Part shown: positions 1 through 6,587 of the stretch, piece by piece
Layout: the number at the start of each line of letters is the position of its first letter
Numbering within the stretch: the stretch's first letter is position 1
Origin: CAZKUN01 sp964555935
GTDB lineage: Bacteria > Armatimonadota > Zipacnadia > Zipacnadales > VGFC01
Direction of reading: 5' to 3'
NCBI GenBank assembly: GCA_964555935.1
Contig: CAZKUN010000341.1
Span: 1 to 8,239 of the forward strand
Length of the DNA: 8,239 bases
Notes under the pieces: model-generated
Told to the model about the DNA's origin: nothing
The model's database searches: none
The model's input: only the letters and a program-made list of their open reading frames with translations
Translations under genes and position numbers: made by a program

Positions 1-1233
1 TCATCCCCCCCCCCCGGCAAGACCACACCGATCCCCCTACGTGTCAACATGCGCGTCGAACCTGGGAGCAAGGTCCGAACCACGAACACTGGGTACGTCG
101 AGTTGCAGTTCGACGACCGTTCGCTCCTGCGTCTCGACAGTAACAGCGAGGTCGAGGTGCTCGCCGGCGAAGAGGCGCGCGGGGTGATGGTCACGCTCGG
201 GAAAATCTGGGCGAAGGTCCAGACGGTCCTGGGCATGTCGAAATTCCAGATCAAGACCCCTGTCGTCACGGCCGGCGTCCGCGGGACGATCGTTCGAGCG
301 GAGGTCGACGCTGACGGCGCCAGCATCGCGGTCGATGAGGGCGAGGTCGAGATCTACGAGACCGGCAATGAGGAGACGGACGACCCGTTGATCCTCGGAC
401 AAGAGCAGATGGTCCGGCGCGACCGCGGCGTCAAGATGGCGATGAGGGCCGCGGCATTCAACCCGGAAGCGCGCCGGAAGTGGGAGTACTGGACCGATCC
501 GCTCGTCCAGCAGCGGATTAAGGGCGTTGAGGAGGCTGCCGGCGAGGCGAAGCGCCTTACGGAAGACCTCCACGCGAGCGCCCAGGACGTGTTCGATGCG
601 CTATCGGTGGATATCGAAGCCGTCAAACGCATCCGGCAGCGCGTCCACGCAGCCGACCTGGCGGTCATGTCGGTCAGCAATGCTCTCAATCAGCCACGGG
701 TCAACACGCGGCGCAACCCGCGCCTGGGCGCGCGGCGGCGCTCAGCCGGCCAGCAACCGCCTACCAAGGCCCAACTACTCGCCCGTCTCGAACGCGCGAA
801 CGCGACGTACGCGCAGTGTGCGCCCCTCGTCACGCGAGGGCGCGGTGCGATGTCGCGGCATGTTGAGGGCGTGCGCGGACTCCGCGAGTCGTTCGCAACG
901 CAACAGACCGCGATGCAGACACTCCACACGCGACTTGAGGGATTCCAGCGCAGGCGCGAGGTCGATCCGCACTGGGCGCAGTTCAAGGGCGCGTGGGATC
1001 GGTGCCGAGGGCGCCACCACGAGATCGACCAGGCGCTTGGCAAGAGCAGGCCACTCCTCGATGAGAACGTTCCCGAGCAACTCGAGGAAGATCCGAAGGG
1101 ACTCAGGGCAATCCAGCATTGCTTCACGTGGGGCTTCCGCTCGCTGGAGAAACTCGATGGCCGGATCACTACGGGTCAGGTCGAAGCCCAGCGTCTGCGC
1201 GTGGCCATCCAAGGCGGTAGGACCGGTCGGTAA
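1..1233 (+). CDS. FecR-domain protein with long helical C-terminal region, 5'-truncated by window edge
   Basis: The N-terminal part matches a FecR domain: a beta-rich segment with GSKVRT, then VELQFDDRSLLRLDSNSEVE, then the hallmark KTPVVTAGVRGT (about residues 69-80 counted from the ATG at 49) and VDEGEVEIYE. In the FecR family this fold is periplasmic; outside siderophore signalling, its role in large secreted or envelope proteins is usually unknown. I extend the gene to the window edge because the frame is open from base 1, the ATG at 49 has no Shine-Dalgarno, and the residues before it (PIPLRVNM) fit the first FecR strand, so that ATG is probably internal. After about residue 135 the protein changes to a charged, Arg/Glu-rich, mostly helical region of about 260 residues, probably coiled coil, with no recognised domain. 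No transmembrane segment is visible in the part present. The TAA stop is at 1231-1233. FecR assignment is confident; function is unknown. Confidence 0.85.
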   Translation, partial: SSPPPGKTTPIPLRVNMRVEPGSKVRTTNTGYVELQFDDRSLLRLDSNSEVEVLAGEEARGVMVTLGKIWAKVQTVLGMSKFQIKTPVVTAGVRGTIVRAEVDADGASIAVDEGEVEIYETGNEETDDPLILGQEQMVRRDRGVKMAMRAAAFNPEARRKWEYWTDPLVQQRIKGVEEAAGEAKRLTEDLHASAQDVFDALSVDIEAVKRIRQRVHAADLAVMSVSNALNQPRVNTRRNPRLGARRRSAGQQPPTKAQLLARLERANATYAQCAPLVTRGRGAMSRHVEGVRGLRESFATQQTAMQTLHTRLEGFQRRREVDPHWAQFKGAWDRCRGRHHEIDQALGKSRPLLDENVPEQLEEDPKGLRAIQHCFTWGFRSLEKLDGRITTGQVEAQRLRVAIQGGRTGR

Positions 1234-1359
1234 CGACGCCAACACGCAGACCAGACGCAGACGAGTTCCTTGCGCGAATCGTCGGTTCTCAACGGCACCC
1301 GGTCTGGAGCGACGGGCAAGAATGATGGCCGGATGCCCATGCGATAGGACATATGCCCC

Positions 1360-1551
1360 ATGGAAAAGCGCAAAGATAGCGAGAACGCCCATAGGGATGC
1401 AACGAGCGTGTTGGCGTCTGCGATAGAGCGATTCCTCCTCTGGCCTCTGAAGCCAGACGTGGCCCTAAATGCGGCTACGCCGCCGAAGAAGAAGACCGGG
1501 AGGAAGAAGCGGGGCGCAACGCAAGAAACGAAGCGCGCTAAGGGGAAGTGA
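1360..1551 (+). CDS. Possible small basic protein, hypothetical
   Basis: An ATG-started frame of 63 residues sits 126 bases after the FecR-domain gene, in the same direction. The first half is mixed and could form a short amphipathic helix (around SVLASAIERFLLWPL). The second half is a lysine/arginine-rich tail containing PPKKKTGRKKRG and ending KRAKGK, like the disordered basic tails of nucleic-acid-binding proteins. The ribosome site is weak (AGGAC at 1346-1350, about 9 bases before the ATG). I recognise no family. It is the best coding candidate in this stretch, since the competing frames give arginine/serine-rich products typical of shadows, but it could be non-coding. Confidence 0.4.
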   Translation: MEKRKDSENAHRDATSVLASAIERFLLWPLKPDVALNAATPPKKKTGRKKRGATQETKRAKGK

Positions 1552-1730
1552 CCCTACGGGGAATCGGCCTTGCCAAGGGGACAGTTCCGGGTACGTCTCC
1601 GTCTGTGTTGGCCGTGGCTGGGTGGAGGGTCTGGGACGCAGTCGTGTCGCCAGTCCGTCCGTGCCGGCATTGATCTGTCCGAGCTATCGACGGCACCCTA
1701 CGGATGGCCGGATCGAATTGGGGGTGACAA
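1552..1730. other. Intergenic stretch with no recognised gene
   Basis: These 179 bases between the small basic protein and the membrane protein hold no convincing gene. I see only the ribosome site at its end and a short repeat, ACCCTACGG, at 1551-1559 and 1696-1704. No good sigma-70 promoter is visible. Confidence 0.4.
1720..1727 (+). promoter_or_regulatory. Ribosome binding site fixing the GTG start at 1731
   Basis: GGGGGTGA differs from the ideal GGAGGTGA at one base and lies three bases before the GTG. It is the main reason for calling the 121-residue membrane protein from 1731. Confidence 0.65.
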
Positions 1731-2096
1731 GTGGCTCGGAAGCAGCGCATAGGGATTCTGACGGCGGTTGCAGTCGTGCTCCTGGTCGTCAACGCGTTGG
1801 TGTGGAAGCACGACTTGGCACTGAAACGGCAACGGGACGAATCCAGGGCAATGGCGGAGGCGTTAACGAGGGGCAGACCCGATGGGACGGTTCTTCTCCA
1901 CGTGGCAGTCCCTCCCCACGCCTTCGGCGTTTACGAATGGGCTGCCGTTGCCGTCGGGGCCCTCGTGGTCTTCGGCGTGGTTTGGCGCAGTGGTGCTCAT
2001 CAACTCCTGCTCAGGACGTTGACGCTGCAGGAGACGAAGGGACCTGAACCTGAAGACGCGGCGACAGATGCAGGTGACCCCTCGGGCCACACGTAG
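1731..2096 (+). CDS. Small membrane protein with two predicted transmembrane helices
   Basis: This 121-residue product starts at GTG, chosen because GGGGGTGA at 1720-1727 is a near-perfect Shine-Dalgarno at good spacing. Residues 1-6 are basic (ARKQR), followed by a hydrophobic helix at about 7-25, a charged stretch of about 40 residues, a second helix at about 68-86 (WAAVAVGALVVFGVVW) and a polar, acidic C-terminal tail. By the positive-inside rule, both termini would be cytoplasmic with the middle segment outside. I recognise no family and no catalytic motif. It is the last plus-strand gene before the convergence point and may be co-oriented with the FecR-domain gene, but gaps of more than 100 bases make a shared operon uncertain. 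Confidence 0.7.
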   Translation: MARKQRIGILTAVAVVLLVVNALVWKHDLALKRQRDESRAMAEALTRGRPDGTVLLHVAVPPHAFGVYEWAAVAVGALVVFGVVWRSGAHQLLLRTLTLQETKGPEPEDAATDAGDPSGHT

Positions 2097-2116
2097 CGAA
2101 CGTGCCAGCACGTTCG
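2097..2116. repeat. Perfect inverted repeat right after the membrane-protein stop codon
   Basis: CGAACGTG (2097-2104) and CACGTTCG (2109-2116) are perfect reverse complements separated by CCAG, giving an 8-pair stem with a 4-base loop. It begins at the base after the TAG stop of the two-helix membrane protein. There is no T-run behind it, so it is not a standard intrinsic terminator. It could be a transcript-end stabilising hairpin or a dyad protein-binding site. Confidence 0.6.
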
Positions 2117-2146
2117 GGAGCGAGTCGTCCCTCCCAACCGAGAACG

Positions 2147-2191
2147 TGAGACTTGAGGAAGCGGGGAGCCTATTGCCGGCTCCCCGTCTCA
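2147..2191. terminator. Candidate two-way terminator between convergent genes
   Basis: CGGGGAGCC (2162-2170) and GGCTCCCCG (2178-2186) form a 9-pair GC-rich stem around a 7-base loop. A flanking TGAGAC/GTCTCA pair (2147-2152 and 2186-2191) could lengthen the stem with a one-sided bulge. It lies between the plus-strand membrane protein and the minus-strand flavodoxin, about 40 bases past the flavodoxin stop, where a shared terminator is expected. Neither side has a real T-run; the minus-strand side only has a pyrimidine-rich stretch (CTTCCTC). The stem is certain, the terminator role is inferred. Confidence 0.5.
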
Positions 2192-2226
2192 GTACCGGTC
2201 TTCGGCACGCCGACGAGGCAGTGTCC

Positions 2227-2664
2227 TCAACCCGCCTCAGCCACCAACTTCGCCGCGAGCGCCTTCAGCTCCGAGACGGCAGCTTCGTCCGGCATCCCCT
2301 TGACGAGGACCGGATCGGCAACGGCCCTCAGCTTGAATGACCGGGCGACTGACTCCATGCTCTCGATGGCCCTGCCCCCGCCACCGTGGGTCAGGAAGGC
2401 GGCGTAGGGTTTGTCCGTCACGGCTCCCTGCGTGGGGTAGAAGGCTCGGTCCAGGAAATCCTTCAGTCCGCCACCCATGTAGCTGAAAGCATCGTAGGAA
2501 CCAAGCGCCACGGCGCCGCAGTCAAACAGGTCGTCGGGCTGGGCGCTGAGCCCGTCCTTCAGGACCGTTTCGCCCCCGGCTTCCGCGACCCCCTCAGCGA
2601 CCGCTTCGGCCGCCGCCTCTGTATTGCCCGACATGCTGCAGTAGACGACCAGGACTCTCGGCAT
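2227..2664 (-). CDS. Short flavodoxin / flavodoxin-family FMN protein
   Basis: The 145-residue product has the flavodoxin fold signature. A first beta strand (VLVVYC) leads into the FMN phosphate loop SMSGNT (residues 10-15), followed by a long alanine-rich helix. A second loop has GSYDAFSYMGGG (55-66), and a third strand leads into THGGGG (92-97), both where flavodoxins contact the isoalloxazine ring. The length is near that of short-chain flavodoxins. It is expected to be a cytoplasmic single-domain FMN electron carrier or a flavodoxin-like reductase; the partner cannot be told. I chose the ATG at 2664, not an upstream start 20 codons earlier, because GAGGAGA lies six bases before it and the first beta strand starts right after. 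It lies about 190 bases behind the secreted-protein operon, so it probably has its own promoter, although I see no clear one. Confidence 0.88.
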   Translation of the reverse strand: MPRVLVVYCSMSGNTEAAAEAVAEGVAEAGGETVLKDGLSAQPDDLFDCGAVALGSYDAFSYMGGGLKDFLDRAFYPTQGAVTDKPYAAFLTHGGGGRAIESMESVARSFKLRAVADPVLVKGMPDEAAVSELKALAAKLVAEAG

Positions 2665-2670
2665 GGGTAA

Positions 2671-2677
2671 TCTCCTC
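2671..2677 (-). promoter_or_regulatory. Ribosome binding site of the flavodoxin gene
   Basis: Read on the minus strand this is GAGGAGA, six bases before the ATG at 2664. It decides the start in favour of the 145-residue form. Confidence 0.75.
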
Positions 2678-2738
2678 GTGTGTTCATCGCAGACGCCAGT
2701 CTCCTTCGGGTGCGAGGGCTTCATTCCCTTCTGGTCGT

Positions 2739-2757
2739 CGGCCCTTACGGCGGGCCG
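2739..2757. repeat. Hairpin in the gap between the flavodoxin and the upstream operon
   Basis: The 192-base gap 2665-2856 holds no convincing gene. Its clearest structure is CGGCCC (2739-2744) paired with GGGCCG (2752-2757) across a 7-base loop. On the minus strand it lies about 100 bases after the stop of the 5-module protein and about 75 bases before the flavodoxin start. It could be a weak terminator of the operon or a leader hairpin of the flavodoxin message. No T-run follows it. Confidence 0.3.
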
Positions 2758-2856
2758 CGGGGGTGTTCGAGGATCGGGAGATCAGGTGAGTTAGGTTACC
2801 CCCCACCTCGCGCTCGTTCCGCTCGGCGACGGCACGTGGCGCGTGGCCGGGATGGG

Positions 2857-4356
2857 CTACTCCACCGGGACCAGAACGAAGTCCAGATCGGCGTCCTGCC
2901 CGGCCGGGTCGACATCCACGTCCTGCGTCACCCGTTCGTAGCCAACGGCTGAGATCGTGAGCCTGGCCCGGCCGGCCTGTAGCGCGCGGACGTAGTAGCG
3001 GCCGGTCTCGCAGATCTCAACTCGGCCGGACCCGCTGCCTCTCTCCCATCTGAGTTCATAGTGAGCCCCATCGAGTTCGAGCGGCTGACCGTCCGCGTCC
3101 AGAAGCCGCCCGGTGATGTGCCCCGGCGGCCGGAGCCGGATCATGAACCCAATCGGAGCCGCGGCTTCGCCCTCGACGACCACCACTTCGCATGGCCCCA
3201 AGTCTGGGCCAGACTCCCGCATGACCGCCACTCGGCATACTCCGGGCGCCACGTTCTCGATGCTGAACCGGCCCTCCGCGTCGGATCGCACGGCACGACT
3301 CCAGTTCCAGCGGCAATAGTGTCGCCAAGAAGGGGTGTCGAGCATCTGCTCGAGTTCACGCGCGTCGACGTGCTGGACGTCAAAGCCATAGCTCCAGTCG
3401 CCGGCGGGAACGGGGACCAGGAACACCGTCTCGCCCGCGGCCGGACCACCGGCGTTGCCATCGGTCACGACGCCTGACACCGTGCCGCCGACGTGCTCCA
3501 ACACGATCCGCACGTCTTCGACCTCGACTCCCTCGGCCACATCGACCGTCGTGGTCAAGGGAGCGTGGCCTTCCGCCATAGTGGTGAGTCGGAGGTCCCC
3601 GGGGCGCACATCGTGGAGCATGAAGCGACCCATCGCGTCGGTTGGCTCCGTCATGATCCCGTTCCGCGACACGACGGCTCCGGCAATCGGGGTCGTGCCG
3701 TCGGGCCCGAGAACCGTGCCCTGGACCGTCAGTGTCCGCGCGAGTTCGATGACGATCTCACCGGGGGCGTCACCGACCGTCACGCTCGTATACGCGTTTG
3801 CCGAGGCGAACCCATCAGCCGAGGCGACCGCCTTGACCTCGCCCGGCATGAGACTTGAGAGGATGAACGTGCCATCCTGGTCGGTCGCGGTCCGCAGCTG
3901 CGGGGCACCGAAGCTCCTGCCGAAGGCGCCGCAACGCACCCGCGCGCCTGCGATCGGCAGCTCTTCGCCCTTGACCCGCACCCAACCAAAGAGATCCGCG
4001 CCAGGCTGGAGCGTCGCGGTCACGAGCGGCATAGGCGCGCCCTGTCTCACATCCACCGGCGCCAGCTCGGCCCAGCCTGCGGTATCGGCGGCAACGCCCA
4101 TCCGCCAGACGCCCTGGCGCGTCCAAGCCACCTCGAACTGTCCGTTCGCGTCGGTCGTCACCGCGCGCGAGGTTCTCGCATGCCCGTACGGCTCCCGCAC
4201 GTGAATCGAGACCGAGACATCGGTATCCGCCAGCGGCTGTCCGTCGGTCTGCAGGACCTTGACATTGACCGTCAGCTCGTCGTCCTGCCCAACCGCAGAC
4301 GCGCCGACGAGCGCAACCAGCAAGTAGCAGCACCATCCCCGCGACACCATCCCCAT
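2857..4356 (-). CDS. Secreted five-module carboxypeptidase-regulatory-like repeat protein
   Basis: The product is about 499 residues with a Sec signal peptide: hydrophobic YLLVALVGASAVG, with likely cleavage before QDD near residue 24. The rest is five beta-sandwich modules of about 85-120 residues of the carboxypeptidase regulatory-like / prealbumin-like type, roughly at 28-120, 122-208, 209-290, 291-410 and 411-500. Each shows the repeating pattern G-x-V-x-x-x-D-G-x-P-x-x-x-A followed by T-D-x-x-G-x-F and a P-G-x-x-x-V/L turn, for example DGTTPIAGAVV with DAMGRFMLHDVRPG. Such modules are structural or binding domains and no catalytic domain is present. It is a tandem paralogue of the gene just upstream (4399-6549), colinear over its whole length, but lacks that protein's last two modules. 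The start is uncertain between GTG 4359, ATG 4356 and ATG 4350 within an AGGGGAG-led cluster. Likely exported to the periplasm or surface; partner unknown. Confidence 0.85.
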   Translation of the reverse strand: MGMVSRGWCCYLLVALVGASAVGQDDELTVNVKVLQTDGQPLADTDVSVSIHVREPYGHARTSRAVTTDANGQFEVAWTRQGVWRMGVAADTAGWAELAPVDVRQGAPMPLVTATLQPGADLFGWVRVKGEELPIAGARVRCGAFGRSFGAPQLRTATDQDGTFILSSLMPGEVKAVASADGFASANAYTSVTVGDAPGEIVIELARTLTVQGTVLGPDGTTPIAGAVVSRNGIMTEPTDAMGRFMLHDVRPGDLRLTTMAEGHAPLTTTVDVAEGVEVEDVRIVLEHVGGTVSGVVTDGNAGGPAAGETVFLVPVPAGDWSYGFDVQHVDARELEQMLDTPSWRHYCRWNWSRAVRSDAEGRFSIENVAPGVCRVAVMRESGPDLGPCEVVVVEGEAAAPIGFMIRLRPPGHITGRLLDADGQPLELDGAHYELRWERGSGSGRVEICETGRYYVRALQAGRARLTISAVGYERVTQDVDVDPAGQDADLDFVLVPVE

Positions 4357-4368
4357 CACTCCCCTCGC
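4340..4368 (-). repeat. Translation-start block shared with the upstream paralogue, downstream copy
   Basis: Read on the minus strand, this 29-base block (GCGAGGGGAGTGATG, one variable base, then GGATGGTGTCGCG) also occurs at 6533-6561 with one mismatch. It contains the Shine-Dalgarno and all candidate start codons of the 5-module protein. Confidence 0.8.
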
Positions 4369-4398
4369 TGCAGATACTCCGCGGCCCGCGACCCACGT

Positions 4399-6549
4399 CT
4401 ACTCGACCGGCTCCATTTCGATCGCCAGCTTCGTCTCCTCGCCGGGCTTGCTCTCAACCGAGGGCACTGACACGCTCACGTGCCCCTTGGCCAGAATCAT
4501 CAGGTTGTACACCCCCGGCGCGAGTCTGGTGAGACGGAATCGGCCTCGGTTGTCGGCGCTCACGCTGTCTCCGCCGTAGACCCCCTGATCGGGATCCACC
4601 TGCCCAGACCATACTCTCACGCCGGCGAGGGGTTCACCCGTCCCTGCGTCCCGAACAGTCCCGGTAACTGTCCCGCCGAGAGCGAGCATCACCCTCAGGC
4701 CTGAAGTCTCCTCGTCCGCCGCGACGCGCACCATTTCGCTCACCCCCGGTAGCGCGTTCGCCAAGTTGGGCGCCAGTGGCAACTGACGACCGGAATGCCG
4801 ACCACCAGCCGTCGCGTATATCCCATACGTGCCGGGCGCGAGCCCCACGACGGTAAACGCCCCGTCCACGCCCGTGGTGGCCAGGTTCGTCTTCATTCGC
4901 CAACTGAAGTCCCCAGATGATCTGCGCGTGTTAGCGTCGGGAAGCGGCGCATCGGTGGTGAAGACCGACACGCTCACGCCGATCGCCGGCGTCTCGCCAT
5001 CGGACAGGTAAACGTGCCCCGACAGCGAGCCCGCGGCTTCCTGCGTCTCCTCCACCGGGCGGAGGACGAAGTCTACGTCAGCCGCTTGGCCCGTCAGGTC
5101 TACATCAACATCCACCGTCGTCGGCCCGTAGCCTTCCGCCGTGACGGTGAACTGGTGCGCCCCGGCGCGACTAACGCGGACGTAATACCGTCCATCCTCA
5201 CCCACAGTCAGCTCCCCGGATGAGCTGCCGCCCGCCCCCTTCAGTTTGCGCCGCCCGCGCGGGAGAGCGATTGGGGCGCCATCCTCGTCCAGGATCCGTC
5301 CTGTGATGTACCCCGGAGGCCGCAATCGGGACTCGAAGTTGACCTCCGCCGACTCCCCGTCGCGCACCTCTACGTCGCGCCGCCCCATGTTCGGCCGAAC
5401 AGCATGGATCATCGCGACCTCACACATGCCGGGCGGCACGTGTTCCACGCGGTAACGCCCCTCGGCATCCGTCCGGGTCGCGTAGCTCCACTCCGAGCCG
5501 TAGTAGGGCGACCATGCGTTGCCCCCTAACTCTCGCTCCGCCTCAGCCGCGTCAACGCCCTCGAGCCTCGGCCCGCTCTGAAACGTGCCGCCCGGTACGA
5601 TGAGCACGAGTTGGTCTGGCGCCGGGGCGCCCGCGGCGCTGTCGGTCACCTGTCCCGACACGATGCCGCCCACGTGCTCCACCACAATCCGCACATCGTC
5701 CGGCTCGACCCCTTCGGTCACTTCCACCGTCCTTGCCACGGGCGCGTAGCCCTCGGCCAGCACGGTCATCCGCACGTTCCTGGGCCGCACGTTCATGAGC
5801 AAGAACCGGCCTTCCCCATCTGTCTTCTCTTCCCGGCTCCCCGACCACCTCACCGTCGCGCCAACAAGCGGCGTCGCGCCATCAGGACCGACAACGGTTC
5901 CTTGCAGCGTGAGAGCCCTCGTGAGTTCGACGACGATCTCGACGGGTTCTTCATCCAGCGCCACCTGCGCGGCCGCGCGACTGGAGACGAACCCGTCCGC
6001 CGAGGCGTAGACTGAGACCTCACCTGGGACCACTCCCGAGAAGATGAATGTCCCGTCTTCGTCGGTAGTCGACTTAGAGCGCAACCCAGATTCGGCGCCG
6101 AACACAGTGCACGAGACCGAGGCCCCGGCGATCGGTTCGTCCTCGCCCCTGACCCTCACCCACCCGAGCACATCTCCGCCCGGCTGCAGTTGGGCTGTTA
6201 CCAGCTCGGGGTCGATGCCGGGCTTCACCTCCGCCGGCGGCGCGATCGCCCATCCCGCCGCCTCGGCGGAGATAGCCACGCGCCAGCTCCCCGCCCTCGC
6301 TGACGTCATCTCGAACCGCCCGTCCTCATCGGTGGTTACGGTCTTTGTCGTCGAGGTCTGCTGCCCGGTGGGTTGCCCAATCAACAACGAGACCGACAAC
6401 TCCGCGTTAGCGAGCGGCTCGCCATCCGCCTGAACCACTCTACACGGCAGCGTCAGCATGTCGGTGGGGTCCTGTGCAGTGGCGATGGCCCCCAAACCGA
6501 CCATGGTCAGACATGCCATGAGGCACGTCCAGCGCGACACCATCCGCAT
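4399..6549 (-). CDS. Secreted seven-module carboxypeptidase-regulatory-like repeat protein
   Basis: The product is about 716 residues. A Sec signal peptide (hydrophobic LMACLTMVGLGAIATA, likely cut before QDP near residue 27) precedes seven beta-sandwich modules at about 32-126, 127-212, 213-295, 296-411, 412-501, 507-624 and 625-717. Typical module cores are DGATPLVGATV, KTDGEGRFLLMNVRP and, in the last module, TGTVRDAGTGEPLAGVRVW with DNRGRFRLTRLAPGVY. These belong to the carboxypeptidase regulatory-like fold, common in large envelope proteins, and carry no enzyme motif. Modules 1-5 align along their full length with the 5-module protein downstream. The fourth module of each has a long insert rich in acidic residues, tryptophan and tyrosine. 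The gene lies 38 bases behind the 247-residue protein and 42 bases ahead of its paralogue, so it is probably cotranscribed with both. Possible starts are GTG 6552, ATG 6549 and ATG 6543; the last has GGAG eight bases upstream. Confidence 0.85.
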   Translation of the reverse strand: MRMVSRWTCLMACLTMVGLGAIATAQDPTDMLTLPCRVVQADGEPLANAELSVSLLIGQPTGQQTSTTKTVTTDEDGRFEMTSARAGSWRVAISAEAAGWAIAPPAEVKPGIDPELVTAQLQPGGDVLGWVRVRGEDEPIAGASVSCTVFGAESGLRSKSTTDEDGTFIFSGVVPGEVSVYASADGFVSSRAAAQVALDEEPVEIVVELTRALTLQGTVVGPDGATPLVGATVRWSGSREEKTDGEGRFLLMNVRPRNVRMTVLAEGYAPVARTVEVTEGVEPDDVRIVVEHVGGIVSGQVTDSAAGAPAPDQLVLIVPGGTFQSGPRLEGVDAAEAERELGGNAWSPYYGSEWSYATRTDAEGRYRVEHVPPGMCEVAMIHAVRPNMGRRDVEVRDGESAEVNFESRLRPPGYITGRILDEDGAPIALPRGRRKLKGAGGSSSGELTVGEDGRYYVRVSRAGAHQFTVTAEGYGPTTVDVDVDLTGQAADVDFVLRPVEETQEAAGSLSGHVYLSDGETPAIGVSVSVFTTDAPLPDANTRRSSGDFSWRMKTNLATTGVDGAFTVVGLAPGTYGIYATAGGRHSGRQLPLAPNLANALPGVSEMVRVAADEETSGLRVMLALGGTVTGTVRDAGTGEPLAGVRVWSGQVDPDQGVYGGDSVSADNRGRFRLTRLAPGVYNLMILAKGHVSVSVPSVESKPGEETKLAIEMEPVE

Positions 6550-6561
6550 CACTCCCCTCGC
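6533..6561 (-). repeat. Translation-start block shared with the downstream paralogue, upstream copy
   Basis: This is the matching copy at the start of the 7-module protein, differing at one of 29 bases. DNA upstream of the block no longer aligns between the two genes. The first residues encoded are MMRMVSR here and MMGMVSR in the paralogue. Confidence 0.8.
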
Positions 6562-6587
6562 CGTCCATGCTTCGCGCGGCGACTACA

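Noticed and set aside
527..1426. Long plus-strand frame (299 codons) overlapping the FecR-domain gene
   Set aside because: The product is Arg/Ser-rich low-complexity, while the overlapping frame gives a real FecR domain. It is a shadow.
1469..2047. Plus-strand frame of 192 codons across the small basic and membrane protein genes
   Set aside because: Arg/Gly-rich and without a ribosome site; the overlapping frame from 1731 has a strong ribosome site and two clear membrane helices.
2725..2856. Remnant of the two missing modules after the 5-module protein's stop
   Set aside because: Translating past the stop gives PIPATRHVPSPSG and then a stop, with no similarity to the extra modules of the paralogue.
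3455..4204. Long plus-strand frame (249 codons) inside the 5-module protein
   Set aside because: It is antisense to a clearly recognised coding sequence, is Ser/Thr/Pro/Arg-rich as expected from reverse reading of GC-rich codons, and has no domain.
6502..6549. Possible lipoprotein signal (LMAC) in the 7-module protein
   Set aside because: The cysteine falls before most of the hydrophobic core, not after it, and the paralogue has no such motif. A normal signal peptidase I site (ATA before QD) fits better.
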